DNA of 32,621 nucleotides from Bacillota bacterium. GTDB lineage: Bacteria > Bacillota > SHA-98 > UBA4971. Shown one piece after another: positions 19,483 to 28,498 of the stretch. Under the pieces are notes generated by a model, which saw only the letters and a program-made list of their open reading frames with translations, ran no database searches and was not told where the DNA came from. The translations under genes were made by a program, and so were the position numbers. The stretch spans positions 1-32,621 of the forward strand of contig JAAYRV010000139.1 of assembly GCA_012518595.1 (NCBI GenBank). Reading direction: 5' to 3'. The stretch's first letter is position 1. Each line of letters begins with the position of its first letter.

Positions 19483-19569
19483 CTATATGCACATGAAAAT
19501 CAGGAACAACGGAATCAGCAAAACGAAGAGCAGTATGATTATCCACCAGAATTCCAATTCCTGTGTCAT
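19483..19569 (-). CDS. Single-TM microprotein 3 (28 aa)
   Basis: MTQELEFWWIIILLFVLLIPLFLIFMCI*; SD GAGGAGG 7 nt upstream; first 19 residues differ from microprotein 2 only by I/V exchanges. Confidence 0.75.
   Translation of the reverse strand: MTQELEFWWIIILLFVLLIPLFLIFMCI
19508..19569. repeat. 62-bp imperfect direct repeat, copy B
   Basis: See copy A (19341-19402). Confidence 0.85.
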
Positions 19570-19623
19570 GGACACGCCTCCTCTCTTCATAACCCCAAAC
19601 CCCTGAGAGGCTGTGGTCTGTAC

Positions 19624-19632
19624 TATAATATG
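19624..19632 (-). promoter_or_regulatory. Candidate -10 element CATATTATA upstream of microprotein 3
   Basis: Minus strand CATATTATA fits CATANNNTA (sigma-K-type -10); no convincing -35. Confidence 0.3.
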
Positions 19633-19936
19633 GAGTCATGTTTTGCTTTGCTCCTAGAGTTTCATAGATATTACGTATTGTCCCTTGTCTTTTCATTCAT
19701 GAACTGTGTGTCACGTTCAGGAATGGTAGGACCCGGAGTAAAAAACGCAAGGATAGCGCTTACAAGGAATAAAACGCTCCCAATGAGATTTAGGATATTC
19801 ATAATAGAGGATAAGTTGTTCTGGCTATCTCCGGGACAGCGGACCCACCTTTTAGCAAGAACCATGGCTTTGTCATCCCCCCATACGCATGCCTGCAACA
19901 CCCGGGGAATCGGCTGATGTGCGTCAATCGTCAGTC

Positions 19937-20299
19937 TTACCGGTCATCGTCAGTCCTACCGGGATCCTGGGAAACGTCATTCGCCGTCTCAAACAACCTC
20001 TGAATTTCAGGTGGGACTTCCCCAAGCTCCAGGCTGGAAATGGCTTCTATAGCCATGCTCATAATGTAGTTTCGAGTCTCATCAGGCATCGATGCCAGAA
20101 AATCCTGAGCCACCTTTGCCATTTCATTCACATCTTCCAGCTGAATATCAGTGTAACCAAGGTCATGTAGCATCGAACGGATCTTTTCGGGATCACCGGA
20201 GGATAAACCAAACTCGCGAATCAAGTCATTTAGCGCTTCTCTGTCCAACCGGTTTCCGCCGGCAAGAAATTGGGATATTAGATCGTTAACTTCACTCAT
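19937..20299 (-). CDS. Hypothetical protein, helical (120 aa)
   Basis: Complete ORF MSEVNDLISQFLAGGNRLDREALNDLIREFGLSSGDPEKI..; soluble, acidic; no family recognised. Confidence 0.6.
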   Translation of the reverse strand: MSEVNDLISQFLAGGNRLDREALNDLIREFGLSSGDPEKIRSMLHDLGYTDIQLEDVNEMAKVAQDFLASMPDETRNYIMSMAIEAISSLELGEVPPEIQRLFETANDVSQDPGRTDDDR

Positions 20300-20551
20300 G
20301 GGTCTTACGTCCCACCTTTCAGGCGTCTTGCGCGAACTGATGCCCTGGGTAACCCCAGTGATTTACAGGTCTTATATTATTGATAGATCTTATTCCAACC
20401 AGGTCTCCTTGGTGATATCGGCATTGTGTTAGGCGCACACACAAGTACAGATTCGAATTGGTCTTGCCCTGCACGGAATCGCAACTGAAGGTCATATAAT
20501 ATAATGCTAATTGAAACTCATAGTCCCCAATCTGGATAACGGGGTGGTCTT

Positions 20552-21157
20552 ATGGATCTACAAGCAATCCATGATGCAATATCCCAGCAGAATTTAATTA
20601 TGCAGAGACTGGACCGCAACATGAAGAGAATCGAGGAATCATATAGCCGTGTATCCTCGAGACTCGATGCGCTGGAAGCTAAAGCTGAAACACCTGAAGC
20701 CAATACCGGCGAAAGCCGGCGACAGAAAAGGGCTCAGGCAAGTAGTATTTTAAGCAATAAGAAGACTGATGACACTGAAATGACAAACAACAGAGCAGAA
20801 GACGCACCAGAAGATACTGTGGAAAGAGAAAACAAAGGCCCGGCCCAGACGGCCCCGGCTTTGACTCAACGCGTAAAATCCGCTATCCGTAGTTCTATTC
20901 AAGACGGAAGCGTCACTCACACCCTTGACAAGTTTCAAGCCTCAATAAAACTGACAGACGAGGCGACCGGCGCGCTCTCAGAAATTGCGTCCCTTGTCAA
21001 AGCATCACTGGACCAGGATCAAGACGTCATACAACTGGGATCAGCGCCTATTCCCGGTGGATCACTGGCGCTATTGTTGGAAATGGCGAAGACGCCGCAG
21101 TTTCAGCGTTTCATTGCAAATGTAGTAGCCCAAGCGCTTAGGGAAGCTGAAGCCTAG
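20552..21157 (+). CDS. Hypothetical protein with N-terminal coiled coil, acidic linker and C-terminal helical domain (201 aa)
   Basis: SD GGGGTGG upstream; MDLQAIHDAISQQNLIMQRLDRNMKRIEESYSRVSSRLDALEAK..; no family recognised. Confidence 0.7.
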   Translation: MDLQAIHDAISQQNLIMQRLDRNMKRIEESYSRVSSRLDALEAKAETPEANTGESRRQKRAQASSILSNKKTDDTEMTNNRAEDAPEDTVERENKGPAQTAPALTQRVKSAIRSSIQDGSVTHTLDKFQASIKLTDEATGALSEIASLVKASLDQDQDVIQLGSAPIPGGSLALLLEMAKTPQFQRFIANVVAQALREAEA

Positions 21158-21201
21158 GAACGGCACCAATGATTTGCAGTGCTTATCTTTACGGCATTAG
21201 A

Positions 21202-21253
21202 GTGGCAGGTGCTTGTGTGAGAGGCGCTATCCCCGGAACCAAACACCTGCCAC
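21202..21253. terminator. Inverted repeat between convergent genes, candidate bidirectional terminator
   Basis: GTGGCAGGTGCTTG (21202-21215) pairs with CAAACACCTGCCAC (21240-21253) with one mismatch. Confidence 0.5.
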
Positions 21254-21309
21254 CCTCGTCGTGAGCAAATCCTCTTTCAGATTCATCTCAAAACCTGCAT
21301 TCAACTGCA

Positions 21310-22182
21310 TCAAAGCAGTTCGGAAATAATGTCCACAACCTCATTCACCGTGTCCGCTACAGGGACGCCTGCCTCCTGAAACGCCTTTACCTTGGACTCG
21401 GCCGTCCCCATGGAACCTGATACGATGGCGCCGGCATGTCCCATTCGTTTGCCGGGAGGAGCAGTGCGTCCGGATACAAACGCTACAACGGGTTTTGTCA
21501 TACTACCAATGAAAGCTGCGGCTTCCTCCTCATCACGCCCACCGATTTCACCGATTAACACAATAGCATGCGTGTCATCGTCTTCTTCAAACGCTTCGAG
21601 GGAATCCACAAAAGTCGTGCCGATTATCGGGTCGCCTCCAATCCCTATACATGTAGACTGTCCAATCCCGCGGGATGAAAGAAGGCTTACCACCTCATAA
21701 GTCAGGGTGCCGCTCCTTGAGATCACTCCGATAGGTCCACGTTGGAAGATCTGTCCCGGCATTATTCCCACTGACGCTTCCCCACACGTGATAATGCCTG
21801 GGCAGTTCGGTCCGATTACCCTGCACCTCGACCCTTCCTTCTTTGCCTGATCCAGCATATCAATGACATCGAGGGTGGGAATACCTTCAGTGATACATAC
21901 GACAAGCTCAATTCCGGATGCAAAAGCTTCCACAACTGCGTCTTCGGCAGCTCTTGACGGCACAAAAACACACGAAGTATTGGCGCCTCGTTGTTCGACA
22001 GCCTCAGCCACAGTGTCAAATACGGGGATGCCTTCTACGTCCTGCCCGCCTCTTCCCGGAGTCACTCCTGCAACGACCACGTCAGGGTTATAGTCTCTCA
22101 TACGTAGCGCATGAAACCTTCCCTCGCGACCTGTGATACCTTGAACAACAAGCCTTGTATGCTTATCTACGAATATGCCCAT
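21310..22182 (-). CDS. sucD: Succinate-CoA ligase (ADP-forming) alpha subunit
   Basis: [83 protein letters not shown]. Confidence 0.95.
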   Translation of the reverse strand: MGIFVDKHTRLVVQGITGREGRFHALRMRDYNPDVVVAGVTPGRGGQDVEGIPVFDTVAEAVEQRGANTSCVFVPSRAAEDAVVEAFASGIELVVCITEGIPTLDVIDMLDQAKKEGSRCRVIGPNCPGIITCGEASVGIMPGQIFQRGPIGVISRSGTLTYEVVSLLSSRGIGQSTCIGIGGDPIIGTTFVDSLEAFEEDDDTHAIVLIGEIGGRDEEEAAAFIGSMTKPVVAFVSGRTAPPGKRMGHAGAIVSGSMGTAESKVKAFQEAGVPVADTVNEVVDIISELL

Positions 22183-22183
22183 T

Positions 22184-23323
22184 CTACATCCCTCCCCCTG
22201 CGATTGCCACTATGCGCTTGGCAGCGTCAACCATGGTATCTGCTGTTACCACAGGCGTGTCGCGGAGAAGAGCCCGGCCTTCCTTCTCTCTCGTGCCAAC
22301 GAGTCGGACAACGACCGGGAGATCCAGGTTTACGCTTTCAATGGCTGTAAGGAGCCCTTGCGCTACTTCATCACAGCGAGTTATGCCCCCAAATACGTTA
22401 ATCAGGATTGCCTTTACAGCCTTGTCCATGAGGATCAGTTCCAAGGCGTTTTGGACTACTTCCGCCCTTGCGCCTCCTCCGATATCAAGGAAATTGGCAG
22501 CTTCTCCTCCTTCAGCCTTGATAGCGTCAATTGTCGCCATAACGAGGCCTGCCCCGTTTCCGATGACCCCTATATCCCCACCGAGCTTAACATATGTAAG
22601 CCTTCTCCTTCTTGCCTCCTGCTCCAGCGGGTCATCGCCCTCTGCCTCCCAAAGGCCTCCGTATCCGGGATGCCTGAAAAGAGCATTATCATCCAGGGTG
22701 ATCTTTGCGTCAGCTGCAACTACTTTTCCGTCCTTTGTAAGCATAAGAGGATTGATCTCGGCAAGCTCCGCGTCTTCCTGTTTGAACAAACGGAACAGGG
22801 ACGAAAAATACCCACCCACCTGAGTGATTACGCGTCCGTCGAAACCTGCCGACAAGGCCAAGGCTCTTGCCTGCCACGGCATGAAGCCTTCCCTTGGCGT
22901 CGTCCACACCTTGGCGATTTTCTCAGGGGTTTTAGCAGCGACTTCCTCGATGTCAACTCCACCCTCACTGCTGGCTATGATTGCAATTGATTTTTGCGAC
23001 CTGTCAACGGTCACGCCCAGATAATACTCTTTCACTGCTTCGACAGCCTGTTCTACCAGGACTTTCCCGACGGTAAGCCCTTTTATGTTCATCCCGAGAA
23101 TTCGCGAAGCCGCATCCCTCGCCTCCTCAGGAGTCTTCACCACACTGATACCGCCGGCTTTACCCCGCCCGCCGACATGAACCTGGGCTTTCACCACAAC
23201 ATGTCCCTTGAGCTCAGACGCTATCTCATACGCCTCATCCGGGGTCTCGGCAACCCTTCCGTGAGGAGTCGCAATGCCATAACGCCTCATAATCTCCTTT
23301 GCTTGATATTCATGGAGTTTCAT
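22184..23323 (-). CDS. sucC: Succinate-CoA ligase (ADP-forming) beta subunit
   Basis: [77 protein letters not shown]-like [17 protein letters not shown]. Confidence 0.95.
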   Translation of the reverse strand: MKLHEYQAKEIMRRYGIATPHGRVAETPDEAYEIASELKGHVVVKAQVHVGGRGKAGGISVVKTPEEARDAASRILGMNIKGLTVGKVLVEQAVEAVKEYYLGVTVDRSQKSIAIIASSEGGVDIEEVAAKTPEKIAKVWTTPREGFMPWQARALALSAGFDGRVITQVGGYFSSLFRLFKQEDAELAEINPLMLTKDGKVVAADAKITLDDNALFRHPGYGGLWEAEGDDPLEQEARRRRLTYVKLGGDIGVIGNGAGLVMATIDAIKAEGGEAANFLDIGGGARAEVVQNALELILMDKAVKAILINVFGGITRCDEVAQGLLTAIESVNLDLPVVVRLVGTREKEGRALLRDTPVVTADTMVDAAKRIVAIAGGGM

Positions 23324-23876
23324 GCTTAGCTCTTGCCTCCCTCCCTCTCTCGAGACCAATGTTGAACGCTTTCATGTTCAGCTCTTCAGTTCCTCGGGGA
23401 ACCCTGGACGAAATAGCCTTCTCCATGGCATCAGGTGTCACTATACCGGTTACGCCGACAAGCGCGCCGAGGGCTACAACATTAGCCACTACCTGCCTGC
23501 CTACATCGTGCCTTGCTATTTCAGTAATGGGTAGGGTCACAACGCACGCGTCTTCCAGAGAGGGTATGGAACTTACGTTAGTGTCATCCACAAGAACAAT
23601 CCCACCTGGTTTTACGTGCTGTCCGTATCTGTCACATGCTTGCTGAGACATGATTAGAACAACATCAGGAGAAGTAACCTTAGGGAAGTCTATTACGTCA
23701 TCTGCGATGATAACCTCAGCCCGACTTGCTCCTCCGCGTGCCTCAGGCCCGTATGACTGCGTCTGAATCACGTCATAGCCGTCATAGACACCTGCGGCCT
23801 CGGCCAGAATTATGCCTGCAAGAATCAGGCCTTGCCCTCCTGTTCCGGAAAGTCGAATTTCCTTATACATCATCAT
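23310..23876 (-). CDS. korC: 2-oxoglutarate:ferredoxin oxidoreductase gamma subunit
   Basis: EIRLSGTGGQGLILAGIILAEAAGVYDGYDVIQTQSYGPEARGGASRAEVII. Confidence 0.9.
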   Translation of the reverse strand: MMMYKEIRLSGTGGQGLILAGIILAEAAGVYDGYDVIQTQSYGPEARGGASRAEVIIADDVIDFPKVTSPDVVLIMSQQACDRYGQHVKPGGIVLVDDTNVSSIPSLEDACVVTLPITEIARHDVGRQVVANVVALGALVGVTGIVTPDAMEKAISSRVPRGTEELNMKAFNIGLERGREARAKHETP

Positions 23877-24696
23877 CAGTCTCCTTGGTAGCAGCTTCGA
23901 TTATCGATTCGTAGCGCTTAGTATACTCAGGTCGAGCCCTTGTTCCGAGCTCGCCTATGATGAACTTGTCCTCTAATTCGTCAGGCGAAAGCCGGGACGC
24001 AGCCTTCTTGGTCACTGCATGTTCTTTCTGCCAGTCCAACATTACCAAAGCGTTTCTCATTTTGTTCCGGCGTCCGAAATATGTAGGACACTGAGATACT
24101 GCCTCCACAAAAGCAAACCCGTCTTGAGCTATTGCTTTGGCTATCAATCTGGAAAGGGGTGCAGCATGGTACGCAGTTCCTCGCCCCACAAAACTTGCTC
24201 CCGCAGCAAACACCAGCTCACAGAGGTCAAAAGGCTCCTCTATGTGTCCGTAAGGCGCAGTCGTCGCCATTTTCCCTGTTGGAGTCATAGGTGAATACTG
24301 GCCGCTTGTCATCCCATAGATGCTGTTATTGAAGCATATGGTTGTAATGTCGATATTCCGCCTTGCTGCGTGTATTAGGTGGTTCCCGCCGATAGCAGCA
24401 AGGTCCCCGTCCCCGGCCAGTACAATCACGTCGAGGTTAGGTTTCATCATCTTAATGCCTGTGGCAAATGCCAAGGCTCTGCCATGAGTTGTATGAAGCG
24501 TATCAAAATCGAGATAACCCGGCGCTCTTGATGCGCACCCGATTCCCGATACTACACAAACGTTGTTTTTATCCAGATTCAGTGAATCAATGGCCCGAAG
24601 GACAGCGCTCAGTACTATGCCGTGGCCACACCCTTCGCACCATATATGCGGCATCTTGTCCTCCCTGAGATAGTAGGTAATAGGTTTTCTTGCCAT
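23863..24696 (-). CDS. korB: 2-oxoglutarate:ferredoxin oxidoreductase beta subunit
   Basis: PHIWCEGCGHGIVLSAVLRAID, TTHGRALAFATGIKM, AGDGDLAAIGGNHLIHAARRNIDIT, NSIYGMTSGQYSPMTP. Confidence 0.93.
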   Translation of the reverse strand: MARKPITYYLREDKMPHIWCEGCGHGIVLSAVLRAIDSLNLDKNNVCVVSGIGCASRAPGYLDFDTLHTTHGRALAFATGIKMMKPNLDVIVLAGDGDLAAIGGNHLIHAARRNIDITTICFNNSIYGMTSGQYSPMTPTGKMATTAPYGHIEEPFDLCELVFAAGASFVGRGTAYHAAPLSRLIAKAIAQDGFAFVEAVSQCPTYFGRRNKMRNALVMLDWQKEHAVTKKAASRLSPDELEDKFIIGELGTRARPEYTKRYESIIEAATKETDDDV

Positions 24697-24699
24697 GTC

Positions 24700-25842
24700 T
24701 TATACCTCCTTCAGCGCAGAGAGAATCTGTTGGGGAGAAATAGGCTCCGCATCGACCCTGGTAAGGCTTATGACTTTCGTCTTGCCCTTGGAAGCCCGTT
24801 CAACCTCACGAACCAACTGCCCCATATTCATCTCAGGGACAACTATTGCTCTCACTTTTGACGCAATTCTTTCCACATGTTCTTCTGGGAACGGCCACAA
24901 TGTCTTCACTTTCAGAAGGCCTGCGGAAACTCCCGAAGCCCTTGCATCTCGCACCGCTCTTGCACCTGCACGGGCAGTAATGCCATAAGCGAACACTGCG
25001 ATATCCGCATCTTCAGTCAAGACCTCGTCAACAAAGGTCACCTCTTGCTTCGCCTTATCCATCTTGCTGTCGAGACGTCTTATTAAGGCGTCTACCTCCG
25101 GTCTCTTCGTTGTGGGGAACCCTGTCCGGTCATGGGTGAGCCCGGTCAAATGGTACCTGTACCCCGTCCCAAAATCCGCCATAGGGGGAACCACGCCGTC
25201 CCCTGCATCAGCGTCAAACGGAAGATAATCCTCAGGCTTGCAACGAGGACGTGCTCTGTTGACTATATTCAATTCACCGGGATCAGGAATCGCAACCTTC
25301 TCCCGCATGTGTCCGATGACTTCGTCCATAAGAAAGATTACAGGAATTCTCCACCGCTCCGATATGTTGAAAGCCTCCACTATCAAAGTATAAGTCTCTG
25401 CGACTGAAGTCGGGCATAACACAACAACAGGATGGTCTCCGTGTGTTCCCCATCTGGCTTGCATGACATCAGCCTGGGAAGGAGCGGTGGGAACACCGGT
25501 GCTTGGCCCGACCCTCATGACGTTTACAATAACGCAAGGGACCTCTGCGATGGCGGCAAACCCAATACTCTCCTGTTTGAGGGAAAACCCAGGCCCGCTC
25601 GTGGCAGTCATTGATTTCGCTCCTGTGAGTGAAGCCCCGATTATCGCTGATATGCTTGCAATTTCATCTTCCATCTGTATGAATTTTCCGCCGACCTTTG
25701 GGAGTATGAATGCCAGTTCTTCCGCAATTTCCGTTGAAGGAGTTATGGGGTACCCGGCAAAAAACCTCATGCCTGCAGCGACAGCGCCTTCGGCACATGC
25801 CTCATTTCCTTGCATCAATCTTATGCTTGTCTTATTTCCCAT
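24700..25842 (-). CDS. korA: 2-oxoglutarate:ferredoxin oxidoreductase alpha subunit
   Basis: LMQGNEACAEGAVAAGMRFFAGYPITPSTEIAE, TSGPGFSLKQESIGFAAIAEVPCVIVNVMRVGPSTGVPT. ATG 25842 preferred to 25899. Confidence 0.93.
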   Translation of the reverse strand: MGNKTSIRLMQGNEACAEGAVAAGMRFFAGYPITPSTEIAEELAFILPKVGGKFIQMEDEIASISAIIGASLTGAKSMTATSGPGFSLKQESIGFAAIAEVPCVIVNVMRVGPSTGVPTAPSQADVMQARWGTHGDHPVVVLCPTSVAETYTLIVEAFNISERWRIPVIFLMDEVIGHMREKVAIPDPGELNIVNRARPRCKPEDYLPFDADAGDGVVPPMADFGTGYRYHLTGLTHDRTGFPTTKRPEVDALIRRLDSKMDKAKQEVTFVDEVLTEDADIAVFAYGITARAGARAVRDARASGVSAGLLKVKTLWPFPEEHVERIASKVRAIVVPEMNMGQLVREVERASKGKTKVISLTRVDAEPISPQQILSALKEV

Positions 25843-26122
25843 GGACACTACCTCCCCGGGCACCGGATCTCTCTTCCTTCCTGTCACCGGCAGGCACAAC
25901 TTGAATAGCTAAATCCGGGCACATGATCTCGCATATTCCACATCTCGTACAGTCTTCGACGCGCGCTACCTGCGCCTTTCCCCCTTCCGGCCTCTCCAAG
26001 ACATTCTTTGGACAGAATGAGACGCAAATATCGCATCCCTTGCACCATCTGTCGTTGATAATCACCGGCCGGCTGTCTCCGTCCACAACCGGACCGGCAT
26101 TGCCTGATTTTTGCATTGACAC
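25832..26122 (-). CDS. korD: 4Fe-4S ferredoxin-like subunit of the Kor complex
   Basis: CKGCDICVSFCPKNVL and CTRCGICEIMCPDLAI; immediately upstream of korA. Confidence 0.9.
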   Translation of the reverse strand: MSMQKSGNAGPVVDGDSRPVIINDRWCKGCDICVSFCPKNVLERPEGGKAQVARVEDCTRCGICEIMCPDLAIQVVPAGDRKEERSGARGGSVHGK

Positions 26123-26158
26123 TCGCCACCTTTGTCTTATGATTTTCGGATACCTATG

Positions 26159-27796
26159 TCAAACTGCCGGATCAGCGCCGGGAACAGATTGATAACGCGC
26201 ATAGGGGGGCAAGAGGATAGGTGAAACCTTATCTGTCACAAGCCCTGCGTCCTCCAATTCCTTGTGATACCTGGATACATGAGCGAGGGAGAGCGCTCCG
26301 GGCTTTACATGTCGTGCCCTCTCCGCTCCGGCCATGCCTGCTCGTCTGCCAAACACGACAACATCAAGGAGGGAGTTTCCCATGAGCCGGTTCCGCCCGT
26401 GGACTCCGCCGGAAGTCTCGCCTGCCACAAACAGATTCTCCACTGTGGTTACGCTTGTGTCATCCCTTATGTCAACCCCGCCGTTTTGATAATGCAGTGT
26501 AGGAAACACCAGGATAGGTGTTTTTCTCATATCAATGCCAAACCTTGCATACTGACGGTACATTGCAGGCAAGGAGCGTAGAATCGTGCCCTCCCCGTGA
26601 ATGCGTTCTATCATGGGAGAATCCAACCACACCCCGTGTTGACCTGTCTCTGTGACAATCCCCTTCTTCCTATCGAGGCACTCACGGATTATTGCGCTGG
26701 ACACCGCATCTCTGGTTTCCAAGGGGTACACGAACTGTTCACCATGGATATTGACCAATTGTGCCCCGAGGCCCCGCACCTTCTCAGTGATGAGAAGGCC
26801 GACAATTTGCTCAGGATAGGCAGCACCCGTCGGGTGGAACTGGGTCGCGTCAAGAAACACTAAACGTCCGCCCAGTCGATAAGCCATAACCAATCCGTCT
26901 GCAGTCGCGCCATAGTGATTGGTGGTTGGGAAATCGTCAATATGAAGCCTTCCGAACCCCCCTGTGGAAATCACAACTGTTTTGGCCCTGACCACAAAGA
27001 ACTCCTTGGTCTCGAGATTCATAAGGACAGCCCCGCGGCATGCGTATTCACCGTCAGACAAGAGCTCTACAGCGGGGGAGAATTCGAGCACAGGGATTTC
27101 CCTGTTTCTCACTTCGTCCCTCAAAGTGCGCATAATCTCTGCGCCGGAATAGTCCCTTGCAGCGTGCATGCGTTTTCTACATGTGCCGCCTCCGTGTTGA
27201 GTGACCATGGTCCCGTCAGACTCTTTGTCAAACATGCACCCGAGGTCTTCCAGCCACTTTATTACCAAGGGAGCGTCATGGACAAGAGCTTTCACAAGCT
27301 CGGGCTTATTGGCGAAACCTCCTCCTCCCATTACGTCAAGGTAATGGAGGTTCGGCGAATCATTTGCCTTGTCTGCAGCCTGGATCCCACCTTGAGCCAT
27401 CATGGTGTTGGCGTCACCGAGCCTTAGCTTTGTTGCCAAGAGAACGTTTGCGCCTTCGGCGTGAGCCATTAGGGCAGCAGATGAGCCTGCGCCGCCTCCG
27501 CCTATGATCAGCACGTCAACGTCGTAGTCTATCTTGTTTAAGGGAAACTTGTCCGAATCCAGCCTGCTCCGGGACTCCAGAACATCCACAAGTTCATGCG
27601 GCATGACTGATCCTTTAGAGACACCGACTTTGATAGGACGCATTGTGTCAGGACGATAGTCAGGATGAAAATCTTCAAGGAGCTGCTGTTTTTCTTCGGG
27701 ACTGAGCCGTGCATGCCTTTCATCATACCGTTTCTGCCTGGTGGCTTCCACAGCCTGGATGAACTCGTTCATTTTAGGGGTATAAGACACATCCAT
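26159..27796 (-). CDS. FAD-binding fumarate reductase/succinate dehydrogenase-type flavoprotein subunit (soluble type)
   Basis: DVLIIGGGGAGSSAALMAHAEGANVLLATK, NTMMAQGGIQAA, DATQFHPTGAA, LFVAGETSGGVHGRNRLMGNSLLDVVVFGRRAG. ATG 27796 adjacent to GGGAGGGG. Confidence 0.9.
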   Translation of the reverse strand: MDVSYTPKMNEFIQAVEATRQKRYDERHARLSPEEKQQLLEDFHPDYRPDTMRPIKVGVSKGSVMPHELVDVLESRSRLDSDKFPLNKIDYDVDVLIIGGGGAGSSAALMAHAEGANVLLATKLRLGDANTMMAQGGIQAADKANDSPNLHYLDVMGGGGFANKPELVKALVHDAPLVIKWLEDLGCMFDKESDGTMVTQHGGGTCRKRMHAARDYSGAEIMRTLRDEVRNREIPVLEFSPAVELLSDGEYACRGAVLMNLETKEFFVVRAKTVVISTGGFGRLHIDDFPTTNHYGATADGLVMAYRLGGRLVFLDATQFHPTGAAYPEQIVGLLITEKVRGLGAQLVNIHGEQFVYPLETRDAVSSAIIRECLDRKKGIVTETGQHGVWLDSPMIERIHGEGTILRSLPAMYRQYARFGIDMRKTPILVFPTLHYQNGGVDIRDDTSVTTVENLFVAGETSGGVHGRNRLMGNSLLDVVVFGRRAGMAGAERARHVKPGALSLAHVSRYHKELEDAGLVTDKVSPILLPPYARYQSVPGADPAV

Positions 27797-27803
27797 CCCC
27801 TCC

Positions 27804-28493
27804 CTATTCAGGCTCGATGTCCCTCTGGTTGTAGAGGGTTTCAAGTTCCGCCCGGGTGAATTCTGTCATTTCGTCAAGGCTCCGGTCAAATGCCCCATCC
27901 AGGATCTCGCCGACCCGGGACGCAAGATGTTTTGCCCTGGGCGCCACATGCCTCGCATAGAGTCTTCTTATGAGGATCGCAATGTTATACTGGACAGTCT
28001 CCGCGGGGCAGCGCGCTGCGCACAGGCCGCACATTAGGCAGTCAAAAGACATATCTGCAGCCCTCTCAATATCTCCTCTCATTGCGGCTGCCATATAATT
28101 CATGACATCCAGGTCTTGGGGGCATGCTTTGGTGCAAGTATTGCACCCTAAACACCTGGTAAGCTCAGGATATAGCTTTATTATGTCACTTAAGCCGGGA
28201 CGGAGCTTCTCTACGTCATACGTAGCCTTATTTGCAGGGAAAACAGGAATTTGAGTCAGGTACATGCCATCCTCAACCACTGTCTGGCATGCCAGCCCTA
28301 CCATTAGCCTGTAGTCGCCGGGCATTCGGTAGACTGTGCCACATGCGCCGCAGAACCCTCCGCGGCATCCACAACCGCGGATAAACTGATAACCTGCATG
28401 TTCCATGGCCTTCATTATTGTAAGGCCTTTTGGAACCTCATAAGCCTTCCCCATAATGAAGATTCTGACTTTCTCCTTTTCCATCCCCCTCAC
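27804..28493 (-). CDS. Iron-sulfur subunit with N-terminal 2Fe-2S and two 4Fe-4S motifs (fumarate reductase B-like, no CCG domain)
   Basis: CGCRGGFCGACGTVY..C; CLGCNTCTKACP; CLMCGLCAARCP. The start may be ATG 28484. Confidence 0.85.
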   Translation of the reverse strand: MRGMEKEKVRIFIMGKAYEVPKGLTIMKAMEHAGYQFIRGCGCRGGFCGACGTVYRMPGDYRLMVGLACQTVVEDGMYLTQIPVFPANKATYDVEKLRPGLSDIIKLYPELTRCLGCNTCTKACPQDLDVMNYMAAAMRGDIERAADMSFDCLMCGLCAARCPAETVQYNIAILIRRLYARHVAPRAKHLASRVGEILDGAFDRSLDEMTEFTRAELETLYNQRDIEPE

Positions 28494-28498
28494 CCCCT

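Noticed and set aside
19418-19696. 92-aa minus ORF overlapping microprotein 3
   Set aside because: Different frame from the microprotein with its strong Shine-Dalgarno; no plausible domain, composition looks random.
20491-20505. TATAATATAATG as a promoter for the 20552 gene
   Set aside because: Good -10 but no convincing -35 at 16-18 nt; left out of the features as too weak.
22155-22990. Long + strand ORFs (222 and 271 aa) opposite sucC
   Set aside because: Antisense shadow ORFs of a clear sucC gene; Ser/Pro/Arg-rich low-complexity composition and two mutually overlapping frames.
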